NCBI GenBank assembly: GCA_002919305.1
Contig: PKFB01000060.1
Span: 62,001 to 126,000 of the forward strand
Source: Actinomycetales bacterium
GTDB taxonomy: Bacteria; Actinomycetota; Actinomycetes; Mycobacteriales; Micromonosporaceae
Length of the DNA: 64,000 nucleotides
Reading direction: 5' to 3'
Shown here: one piece after another, positions 54,481-62,811 of the stretch
Layout of the letters: each line of letters opens with the position of its first letter
How positions within the stretch are numbered: position 1 is the stretch's first letter
Notes under the pieces: model-generated
The model's input: the letters and a program-made list of their open reading frames with translations, nothing else
What the model was told of the DNA's origin: nothing
Database searches by the model: none
Position numbers and translations under genes: made by a program

Positions 54481-55491
54481 ATGGTTAACTCAGCGGGCAC
54501 GGTGAGCGGAGTTCCGCTCCTGCGACCGCGGGCGCTGCGCCCCGGCGACCTCGTCGTCGTGACCGCCCTGTCCGGCCCACTGGAGCCCGGTGAGGAGCCG
54601 CTCCTGGCCCGCGGGGTGAAGATCATCGAACGGATGGGGTTCCGGGTCCGCGTCTCCCCGCTGGTTTCGACGGAGCGGCGACGTTGGTGGGCGGCCGCGA
54701 CGCCACACCAGATCGCCGATGAACTCAACGGCCTGCTGCGGGACCCAGAGGTACGCGCGATCTTCTCGCACACCGGCGGACGAGTCACGCTCAGCTACCT
54801 CGACCTGATCGACCTGGAAGCGGTCCGGACCGACCCTAAGCCGATCCTGGGCTACAGCGACATCTCAGCGATCCATCTGGCGCTGTTCTCCCGGACCGGC
54901 CTGGTGGGGATGCACGCGGACATCGTCACCCACGGCTTCGGCCAAGACTGGTACGAGCTCGGCGACGAGGCCCGCCGCGCGCAGCTGGTCGACCTCTATA
55001 CCCAGGTGCTGACCGGCGGGGACACTCCCCTGACGCTGCCGCCGGCGAGCACCTGGGAGTGCTGGCGACCCGGACGCGCCCAAGGCCATCTGGTCGGCGG
55101 GCTGCTCAACCGCCTGGTACGCATCCAAGCCACCCCATACGCCCTGGATCCCGAACGGTTCACCGGCGCGATCCTGTTCTGGGAAGAAGTCGGTAACCCG
55201 CTCACGCTGATCTGGACCGACCTACAGACGCTGCGGCAAGCCGGCGTATTCGACCGGATTGCCGGCATGGTGGTGGGCATCCCGAGCAACATCCCGCCGG
55301 AGGAAGGCAGAACCGAGGAGCTCCGCGAGGTAGTCCTCGACGCGCTCGGCGACCGTGACATCCCGGTGCTCGGTCATGTGGACTTCGGACACATCTCACC
55401 GAACCTGCCGCTGCCGATCGGGGTCCGCGCTGAACTGGACGCCGACGCGCGGTCCCTGTCGCTGCTGGAGCCCGCCGTCACCGCGGCGTGA
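54481..55491 (+). CDS. S66-family LD-carboxypeptidase (LdcA/MccF-like)
   Basis: 336 residues, TAGGAGGATCC ribosome site before ATG 54481. The family has a Ser-His-Glu triad: the nucleophile lies in LGYSDISAIH, the Glu in FWEEVG and the His in LGHVDFGHISPN. LRPGDLVVVTALSGP and FSHTGGRVT are further conserved blocks. Members either trim the tetrapeptide in peptidoglycan recycling or inactivate microcin C-like peptide-nucleotide antibiotics. No signal peptide, so the protein is cytosolic. Which role applies is not decided by sequence. Confidence 0.93.
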   Translation: MVNSAGTVSGVPLLRPRALRPGDLVVVTALSGPLEPGEEPLLARGVKIIERMGFRVRVSPLVSTERRRWWAAATPHQIADELNGLLRDPEVRAIFSHTGGRVTLSYLDLIDLEAVRTDPKPILGYSDISAIHLALFSRTGLVGMHADIVTHGFGQDWYELGDEARRAQLVDLYTQVLTGGDTPLTLPPASTWECWRPGRAQGHLVGGLLNRLVRIQATPYALDPERFTGAILFWEEVGNPLTLIWTDLQTLRQAGVFDRIAGMVVGIPSNIPPEEGRTEELREVVLDALGDRDIPVLGHVDFGHISPNLPLPIGVRAELDADARSLSLLEPAVTAA

Positions 55492-55548
55492 CGGTCGCCG
55501 TGACTGTCCTGATCGGACAGTGACGCGGCGGCGAGGACGGGCCGGCTG

Positions 55549-56532
55549 TCACGGCACCTGGTGATGACGGCGGGGATCATGGCGTACGCCCGCGATCAAC
55601 TCCGCGGTGGTGTGCGCCTCGATCCCTGTCGGCGGCGCCTGAGAGAAAGCGCTCGCGACGGCGCGTACATGCTCCTCCGCCACCGTGGCCAGGCCGTCAT
55701 AGATCGCGACGAAGACCTCCCGGGCGCGGTACCGCAACCACCCCGGCGGCATCAGCCGGAGGGGGAGGAGAGGGTCGAGGAAACGGAATCGGCGGTAGGT
55801 GTCCATCACATTGGTGCGGGCCCGCACCGCCTCAGCACCCCCCACCTCCCCGGCCTGAATCCGAGGCAACAGCGGGCTCCAGCACCGAATGAAAGCCTCG
55901 TACTGGCGGGCGATGGTCGTGATGTCCCAGGCGCTGAGCGGATCCCGGCGAGTGATCGCGTCGATCTCCAACTGTCGCGCCCGGAACACCGTCAACGCGC
56001 CAAGATCAACCTTGGCCAGTTCAGCCCGCGCCTGCGGGGTCAGATCCCGAGGCGACACCCACAGCGCGTCATACAGCGGGGCGTACCCCAGCCACCGAAG
56101 CTGGGTACGCAGCGCCTTCCGCCGCGTGCCGTGATCCTGCGGCATGGAAAAGGCGATGAGTGTCCACACCCCATCCCAGGCCTCGGCCACCTCGGGAAAC
56201 GTCAAAATGCAGTGCCCACCCACGGACAAGCTGGTGGCGGAGGCCGGCGTCAACCGGTAGGAGCTGTACCGCCCATGCCGCTTGCACTCCAACACACCCC
56301 GCCGGGCCAGGCGGCTGATGGCGGTCCGAGCGTTGGCGGCGCTGACCCCGGATTCCCCTAACAGCGCCACGATCGCGGCCGACGGCAGCCAGGCACCGGT
56401 CCGCAACGTGTAGTCGGCCATCAATGTGACGGTCAGCCCCTGCGGCGAGTTACCGGTCCGCCGGCGAGGCAGACGCACCGACTCGGCCGCGACGTCGGGG
56501 AATATCTCCTCGATATCGAAGGGGCGGAACAC
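55549..56532 (-). CDS. PaaX-family transcriptional regulator
   Basis: 327 residues from GTG 56532. An N-terminal winged HTH (about 30-95: TLRTGAWLPSAAIVALLGESGVSAANARTAISRLARRGVLE) is followed by the PaaX core with WDGVWTLIAFSMPQDHGTRRKALRTQLRWLGYAPLYDALWVSP, and the C-terminal helical domain. PaaX proteins repress phenylacetate or related aromatic catabolism in response to the CoA thioester; no paa gene lies here, so targets are elsewhere. Confidence 0.92.
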   Translation of the reverse strand: MFRPFDIEEIFPDVAAESVRLPRRRTGNSPQGLTVTLMADYTLRTGAWLPSAAIVALLGESGVSAANARTAISRLARRGVLECKRHGRYSSYRLTPASATSLSVGGHCILTFPEVAEAWDGVWTLIAFSMPQDHGTRRKALRTQLRWLGYAPLYDALWVSPRDLTPQARAELAKVDLGALTVFRARQLEIDAITRRDPLSAWDITTIARQYEAFIRCWSPLLPRIQAGEVGGAEAVRARTNVMDTYRRFRFLDPLLPLRLMPPGWLRYRAREVFVAIYDGLATVAEEHVRAVASAFSQAPPTGIEAHTTAELIAGVRHDPRRHHQVP

Positions 56533-56996
56533 AGGACACTCCGGTGCTGATCGATGGACACCGAAGCCGACTGTAAACCGACGTCGCGGCCGGTAGACCA
56601 GCCACAGACCTCAGACAACGTCAGTTGACAGTTATTGGTCCCAGGGGGACACTCATTGACAACTATCAGTTTTGGAGCCGGGCGGGATCGAACAACAAAG
56701 ACGGTCGAATAACACCGTCACATCAACGGCGGTGTGACGGGGAGGCTCGTCATTTCTGTAATGGCGACGCTGCGGATTCGGCTGTCTTCCGGGCTGCACC
56801 ACGCACGCGCATGGCGCGAGCGATATATCAGCCTGTCCACGCAGGGCAGGGCCCTACCGCGGACAGGTTCTGAAAAAGCTCACCAGCCATGTCGCGTGAT
56901 TATCCACGCATACAGGCGGTGGGATTCGCCTGTATCGATTCAACCGTCCCCATGAAAAAGAGCGCGTCCATTCGCGCGCACTTGAAGGAGTGCGGC
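56533..56996. other. Intergenic region between PaaX and esterase genes
   Basis: 464 bp. TTGACAGTTATTG (about 56625) and TTGACAACTATCAG (about 56656) are near-repeats of a TTGACA word within the divergent promoter region and may bind PaaX or serve as -35 elements. Closer to the esterase a GAAGGAG ribosome site (about 56983-56989) sets its start. Confidence 0.4.
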
Positions 56997-58322
56997 ATGA
57001 GCACCACACGTAAAGTGCTGCTCGGCCTCGTCGCCTCGGTGACCTTGGCCAGCATGGCGCTGCTGGCCCCGACGGCGACACCCCCCGCCTCGGCAGCCTC
57101 CCTGGTGCAGGTAACCAACTTCGGGGACAACCCCGGCAACCTGCAAATGCACATCTACGTCCCCGACACAGGCCCCACCCCGCGGCCGATCGTGCTCGCC
57201 ATGCACCCCTGCGGCGGCAACGGGCCCAGCTTTTACGCCTCCACCGAATTCGCGTCCCTCGCCGACCGGTACGGCTTCATCGTGATCTACCCGACCGCGT
57301 CGAACCGCCGCATGAACTGCTTCGACAACTGGTCAGACGAGTCGAAGATCCGTGGCGGCCGCACCGACCCGGTCTCGCTGGTATCCATGGTCAACTACGC
57401 GGTGCAGCAGTACGGCGGCGACCCGAACCGGGTGTACGCGACCGGCAGCTCCTCCGGCGCCATGATGACCAACGCCCTCCTCGCCCTCTACCCGGATGTG
57501 TTCAAGGCGGGCGCGGCATTCATGGGCGTACCGTTCGCCTGCTTCCCCAACGAGGCGGACTACCAGCCGGGAGGCAACAGCAACTGCTCCAACGCGCGTA
57601 TCAACAGAACCCCGCAGGAATGGGGTGACCTGGTACGCCAAGCCAACCCCACCTACCGCGGACCCTGGCCGCGCATCCAGCTGTGGCACGGCACCAACGA
57701 CTTCGTCGTCGCCTACGGCTGCCTGCAGCAGGAGGTCGACCAGTGGACCAACGTGCACGGCCTGAGCACCACCCCGACCTCCACCGACTACCCGCAGCCG
57801 AACTGGGTCCGGCAACGCTACGCCGACTCAACCGGCACCGTTCAGGTGGAGGCGATCACCATCACCGGCGCCGGGCATAACTTGCCGATGGGCGGCATGG
57901 CCGCGTACGCCATCTCCTTCTTCGGTCTGGACGGTACAGTCCCGACGTCCACCCCGACCACCCCGAGCAACCCGCCGATCACGTCAAGCCCACCAGGCTC
58001 GACCGGCGCCTGCCGCGTCACCGTCAACATCAACGCCTGGAACAACGGCCTGACCGCGGACATCACCATCGTCAACACCAGCACCAGCACCATCAACGGC
58101 TGGTCCCTGACCTTCACCCTGGCCAGTGGGCAGACCATCGTCTCAGGCTGGAACGCCACCTATTCACCACCATCAGGCCAGGTGACAGCCAGAAACGTCT
58201 CCTACAACGCCACCATCCCACCCAACGGATCGACCGTCATCGGTTTCCAGGCCACCCACACCGGTAACACCGACAGGCCATCCTCGTTCGCTCTCAACGG
58301 CACACCCTGCAGCGTCTTCTGA
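56997..58322 (+). CDS. Secreted CE1-type esterase/PHB-depolymerase-like enzyme with CBM2
   Basis: 441 residues from ATG 56997 (GAAGGAGTGC upstream). Residues 1-34 are a Sec signal peptide ending PASAAS. The alpha/beta-hydrolase domain shows LAMHPCGGNG, the nucleophile elbow GSSSG (150-154, nucleophile S152) and a late AGHNLP His. A Thr/Pro/Ser linker (about 317-340) leads to a family-2 carbohydrate-binding module that starts CRVTVNINAWNNGLTADITIVNT and ends CSVF. It probably deacetylates or de-feruloylates plant polysaccharides while bound to cellulose. Confidence 0.93.
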   Translation: MSTTRKVLLGLVASVTLASMALLAPTATPPASAASLVQVTNFGDNPGNLQMHIYVPDTGPTPRPIVLAMHPCGGNGPSFYASTEFASLADRYGFIVIYPTASNRRMNCFDNWSDESKIRGGRTDPVSLVSMVNYAVQQYGGDPNRVYATGSSSGAMMTNALLALYPDVFKAGAAFMGVPFACFPNEADYQPGGNSNCSNARINRTPQEWGDLVRQANPTYRGPWPRIQLWHGTNDFVVAYGCLQQEVDQWTNVHGLSTTPTSTDYPQPNWVRQRYADSTGTVQVEAITITGAGHNLPMGGMAAYAISFFGLDGTVPTSTPTTPSNPPITSSPPGSTGACRVTVNINAWNNGLTADITIVNTSTSTINGWSLTFTLASGQTIVSGWNATYSPPSGQVTARNVSYNATIPPNGSTVIGFQATHTGNTDRPSSFALNGTPCSVF

Positions 58323-58347
58323 CCCCCACAGGCACGAGCGGGCGAGC

Positions 58348-58432
58348 CGGGACCCGGCGCCGACAAACACCGGCCGATGCTGAGACCCCAGACCGGGGAT
58401 GACGGCCCATCTGCCGGCGGCGCCGGGTCCCG
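58348..58432 (+). terminator. Long-range terminator-like stem
   Basis: CGGGACCCGGCGCCG (58348-58362) pairs perfectly with its complement at 58418-58432, with smaller stems in the 55-nt interior. It lies 25 bp past the esterase stop. Bases 58433-58669 show no gene. Confidence 0.6.
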
Positions 58433-58669
58433 TTCATGTCCTGTGCCTTGCGACACCAGGCTGACGCGTATCCACTAGCCACGTTGTGGTCACGGTCGTG
58501 CCTACCTCACCGAACTCAGCTATGGGGGAATACGGATGGCGGACAGTCCCACGTCGATCAACCGCCGAAGCAGCCGGAGCAGGCTTCCGACAGTGAGTCC
58601 ACTCCTTTCGTGCCGTGAGGCCGGCCGACTACCACGACAGGATCAAGACCTATTGGCTTGAAACTTACG

Positions 58670-61600
58670 TCATTTGATGCGTGTCGCTGGCCACCAGCGG
58701 CATACGGTCCTGATGGCGTCAAGGCAGTAGCGGATCGCTGGGGGGCCGCCATGCCGCTGAATAAGCGGTGCGGCCATAGCAAGCAGCGTCAAGACGGCGG
58801 CCCGGGAAGCGTTCGCGGTGAGAGCCCGCATGATGGTGACCAGCCCGCGAAGATCGTGGGGAAGCGCCTCCATACAGTGGGTGAACAGTTTGATGCCTTC
58901 GGAGCCGAAAGAAGTAGAGCGAGCCGCCTGCTGGATGCGTGTAGCGAGTTCCTCGGGAGGGACTCGTACCAGGAGGTGCCTGAATACATAGGCGCGGTCA
59001 GGTACCACGGGGATGGTGGCGGCGGTTTGCAGAGCCTGGGGGAGTTGGTCAGGCGGCAGATGTGGGGCGCGCTCGACGAGCTTTATAGCGATGTCAAGGT
59101 CGTAGATGTATTCAGGGTCGCTTTCTAAGCCATTGTAGCGTTCATAAAGCGGAAGGTGCTTGACGAGGCGAGACGCCGTCTCGGCATGATCGAAGTCGTC
59201 AGGAATAGCGGTGTCATCTAAGGCCTGTTGAAGAGCGTGGGGACGCTCATCGGGTGGCAGATGCTCGGCAAGACTGGTCAACGTCCAAGCCCGAACGACG
59301 TCGTCGGGGATGACAGTGAGGACGTCGAGGGCATACTCAAGGAGCCGGCGACGTTGATCAAGCGGTAACTGTGGGACCAGGCTGGTTAATACGCTACAGA
59401 ATAAAAAGTGGCCGGAAAGAGCGGTGGTGGCTTGAAACGCGTGCTGATGGGCGATACGGCGTTGGTCGGGCGGCAGTTTAGGAGCCAGCTTGGTTAATGC
59501 GCAGGCCCGGCGGTAGTCGTTGGTGATAGCGATAGCGGACTGAAGAGCCTGCTGAAAAACGGTTGAACGTTGGTCAGGTGGCAGGTGCGGAGCCAGCTGA
59601 CCCAATATGCTGGCACGATCAGCACGGTTGGTGATAGCGGTAGCGGCCTGGAGGGCTTGCTGGAGAACAGCGGGGCGTTGCTCCGGTGGAAGGTGCTGGA
59701 CGATGCGGATCAATGCCCAGGCCCGGTAGTAGTTACTAGGGATGGCGGTAGCGATCTGGAGCGCTTGCTGGAGAAGGCCGGCTGGCAGGTGCGGAGCCAG
59801 GTAGCTTAACCTTTCCGCGCGTTCGGCGATGTCAGAGATGATGACAGCGGTGACGTCGAGAGCATGCTGAAAAGCAGTGTGGCGTTGGTCGGGCGGTAAA
59901 AGTCGGGCCAGGATAACTAACGTCCCGATGCGCAGGTAAGGGGATCTATCATTAAGAGCAGCCTGGAGGGCTTGCTGGAAAACGGCCTGGCTTTGCTCTG
60001 ATGGTAGATGCTGGGCGATGCGGCCTAGTATCCAGGCTTTTCTTTCCTCATTATAAATAGCGTGAGCAGCCTGGAGGGCTTGCTGGGAAATGGCGGGGCG
60101 TTGCTCTGGTGGGAGGTACTGGATAAGATGGGCCAACACATTGGCCCGGTCATCGTTACGGGAGAGGGCGGCAGCGGCCTGGAGGAGTTGCTGCAGCAGA
60201 TCGGGGTGATCGGGGTAAAAGAGATCGGCCAAATCGATCAGCTTCCAGCTGTCGTGGCCGCTGTAGTTGCCGTTACTTAAGTGGATGGCGATCTGAAGAG
60301 CGTGCTGAAAGGCTCTGCGGCGCTGGTCGAGTGGCAGGTGGGGAGCTAAAGCGGTCAACGCCGAGAAGCAGTCTCTCTCGTCGGTGACGGCGGTGGCGTC
60401 CTCGAAAGCCTGAGAGAGCAGGTCGGATGGGAGATAGGGAGCTAGACGGGTCCATATCTTCGCGCGTGAGGCGGGGTAAGTAAGAGTGGTGGCAGCGTGG
60501 ATTAAGTGAGGGCGCAAGTCGGGTGACAGTTGAGGGATCAGCTGGGTTAACGCTTCAAGGCGGGCGGACTCGCTGGGAAGGGCAGTAACGGCCTTGATGA
60601 TCTGGGGAAGCAGGTCAGGTGGCAGGTGTGGGACCAGACCGGCTAGCGCCTGTACGCGATAGTCGTCGTTGACGATATGAAAGGTGTGAGTGAGGGCGCG
60701 TTGTGTGGGCCATAAACCGGTCTTCACCAGGTGAGGAATGAGCTCGATGAGGGTCGAGTCATGGATGGGGGAATCAGGAGCGGCAACCAGGAGTCTAGAG
60801 ACAGACGAGGCCATGAGGGTGTACAGCAGCTCCAACCCCAGGTGAGGAGTGGCCTGGCCTGTGGCCAGATACCGGTCGGTGTCGGCGCGGGCTAGCTCTT
60901 GGGCACGGATGATGTTGGCGAGGTAGGTGTTGGCCGTACCGGCATGGTCATGCGCCTGGTACCACACGTTATGAATACGGCCAGTGCTGCTGGCGTATTC
61001 GCGGGTCAGCAGGGTGTGGAGGTCGTCGATACGCCCGGCGTGCTCAAGGTGGGTGACCAGATGCCGCAGCGGATAGCCGTCGTCTTGCCCAGCTAACCCA
61101 GGATCCGTGGCTAAGGTGCTGAGGTGGTTCTGAAGCCCACCGAAGCTTGTCAGGTAGTGGTCGGCGATACGCGAGTGGGCGTTTCTGACCGCGTCGGGGA
61201 ATCGATTGGTGAGGTAGTCGCGCAGGGTGGCGTGGTAGATGCGGTAACGGCGAGTGTCGGTAACGGTCAGAAACTGACGGTACTGATGCTCACACAGCTG
61301 TCGCACCGCCTGTAGGTCGGAGGCCCCAGATAGCCGGGTGATCGCCTCTACGGTGAGGGGTTCCTGGGCAGCGGTCAGGGTCGTCAATACTGGAAGAGCG
61401 ACCTGCTCCCATTGCTGATCGTGCTGCGCGATGTGCAGGACCTGGGTGTAGTAATCCGTAAGGGTATTAGGCAAATTGTCAAGATCAGTCACACTGCGGT
61501 GGCCGAGGCGAATCTCATCGAGCAGATACCGCAGGTACAGCCACACTCCACCACACCGTTGCGTCAGGGTGGTGATGAACTCCTCAGCCGGTACCCCTGC

Positions 61601-62332
61601 CTCGGTGAGCCGCTCAGCGAGGACCGGTTCCTGAACAGTACGGGTGAGGAACTGGTGGATATCAGCGGTGTTCTCGCTGTGGTCGGTAGTGATCGACAGC
61701 CAAAGGCTGGGCGAGTCCACCGACACCGCAACCCCAGGCCGGCAGGTGGCGATCACATACACCCTCTCCGGTAGCCGCGTTGGCAGCCCTAGCGGTAGCC
61801 CGTCCTCTGTCGGCTCAGCCTCATCCAACCCATCGACCACCAGGACAAGTTTCTTGCGGTAATCGCTGAGCTCTTCTTCCAGATAACTCAGGATCAGGGC
61901 AAAGCCTTCAGAGGTGTGTGCCCATTCCGGCACCATACAACTAGATTTCCACGTCGTACCTGGAGGAGCGAGATAAACCAAATCAAAGTCGTTGAAAAGC
62001 TGTGCGGACAGGTTTCGCACCGCCGCTGACTCGGACCGTCCTCCGAGGTGGGTGAAGTGCGATGGGTACTTCCGCTCCTGCACCAGGTGGGCAGCCAGCG
62101 CTGTCTTGCCTAATCCAGGGTCGGCCTGGATGAACACAAACCCACAAGGCTGCTCGGTCAGAAACCGATCCACCTGTTCGATCAGCCACTCTCGGCCGAC
62201 GAACTCCGACAGCCGTGCATCAGTGAATACAGGCCGTGGGTTCTGTGTCGCCATCAATGACGACACGAAACCCGCAACGACGGTGTGGCTCATATTCACA
62301 CTGATTGGGTCCGCATCCTCGCTGATCGTCAC
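58670..62332 (-). CDS. STAND/NACHT-like ATPase with degenerate helical solenoid
   Basis: 1220 residues from GTG 62332, set by AGGAGG 8 nt upstream. FVGREWLIEQVDRFL (about 44-58) introduces the ATPase. Walker A ADPGLGKT is at 70-77 (K76) and Walker B VLVVDGLDE at 163-171, a STAND/NACHT pattern with DE after the hydrophobic strand. A winged-helix-like region (about 310-400) follows, then TPR-like helices. From about 530 to 1140 there are roughly 17 repeats of PHLPPDQRxxxxQQALQAATAI, in 32- and 36-residue forms. No N-terminal effector domain is recognised. Codon use includes more A/T-ending codons than the housekeeping genes. Confidence 0.82.
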   Translation of the reverse strand: MTISEDADPISVNMSHTVVAGFVSSLMATQNPRPVFTDARLSEFVGREWLIEQVDRFLTEQPCGFVFIQADPGLGKTALAAHLVQERKYPSHFTHLGGRSESAAVRNLSAQLFNDFDLVYLAPPGTTWKSSCMVPEWAHTSEGFALILSYLEEELSDYRKKLVLVVDGLDEAEPTEDGLPLGLPTRLPERVYVIATCRPGVAVSVDSPSLWLSITTDHSENTADIHQFLTRTVQEPVLAERLTEAGVPAEEFITTLTQRCGGVWLYLRYLLDEIRLGHRSVTDLDNLPNTLTDYYTQVLHIAQHDQQWEQVALPVLTTLTAAQEPLTVEAITRLSGASDLQAVRQLCEHQYRQFLTVTDTRRYRIYHATLRDYLTNRFPDAVRNAHSRIADHYLTSFGGLQNHLSTLATDPGLAGQDDGYPLRHLVTHLEHAGRIDDLHTLLTREYASSTGRIHNVWYQAHDHAGTANTYLANIIRAQELARADTDRYLATGQATPHLGLELLYTLMASSVSRLLVAAPDSPIHDSTLIELIPHLVKTGLWPTQRALTHTFHIVNDDYRVQALAGLVPHLPPDLLPQIIKAVTALPSESARLEALTQLIPQLSPDLRPHLIHAATTLTYPASRAKIWTRLAPYLPSDLLSQAFEDATAVTDERDCFSALTALAPHLPLDQRRRAFQHALQIAIHLSNGNYSGHDSWKLIDLADLFYPDHPDLLQQLLQAAAALSRNDDRANVLAHLIQYLPPEQRPAISQQALQAAHAIYNEERKAWILGRIAQHLPSEQSQAVFQQALQAALNDRSPYLRIGTLVILARLLPPDQRHTAFQHALDVTAVIISDIAERAERLSYLAPHLPAGLLQQALQIATAIPSNYYRAWALIRIVQHLPPEQRPAVLQQALQAATAITNRADRASILGQLAPHLPPDQRSTVFQQALQSAIAITNDYRRACALTKLAPKLPPDQRRIAHQHAFQATTALSGHFLFCSVLTSLVPQLPLDQRRRLLEYALDVLTVIPDDVVRAWTLTSLAEHLPPDERPHALQQALDDTAIPDDFDHAETASRLVKHLPLYERYNGLESDPEYIYDLDIAIKLVERAPHLPPDQLPQALQTAATIPVVPDRAYVFRHLLVRVPPEELATRIQQAARSTSFGSEGIKLFTHCMEALPHDLRGLVTIMRALTANASRAAVLTLLAMAAPLIQRHGGPPAIRYCLDAIRTVCRWWPATRIK

Positions 62333-62811
62333 CGCACCAGCCTCCTAGAAAACCTCACACCATGCCGTAGCGCAACAGTCGAGCTATGTCTATTTCTCTG
62401 TTGGTCGCCTCAGCGCCTGTGTACCCATTGCACCCGTCGCCTCCGCCGACCACCACTGAATTTCGGCTTTGAAGAGAACACCAAGCCGGCTACTACTCTG
62501 AAACCCCGCCGCCACCCCTGACTGCTCGGCGTGACCCCATTCGGCCAAGGCTTACCCACCCAACACCTCAATCACGTGCGCCCGGAAGCCCAGACCAGGA
62601 CAGGAACCAGACAAGCTCAAAGCCGGACTCGACGGCGGCATACCGCGATGATCGCCGTGCTGCGCCTTCGTTGCTTTCAGACGGCCAGCTCGACAGCTCG
62701 AGATACGTAACCAAACGTCTTTAAGGCTCCGTGTCGTGGTCAGGGAGGTGAGGATGGCTGGGCTGGGGTCGCCGTCGAAGGGCAAACCCTCATTGCTTTG
62801 ACTCAGGTTGC
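62333..62811. other. Intergenic region between the STAND and TPR genes
   Basis: 479 bp of lower GC. It carries the AGGAGG ribosome site of the STAND gene (about 62341-62346). ORFs here are short and have no motif. No RNA gene or repeat array is seen. Confidence 0.4.
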
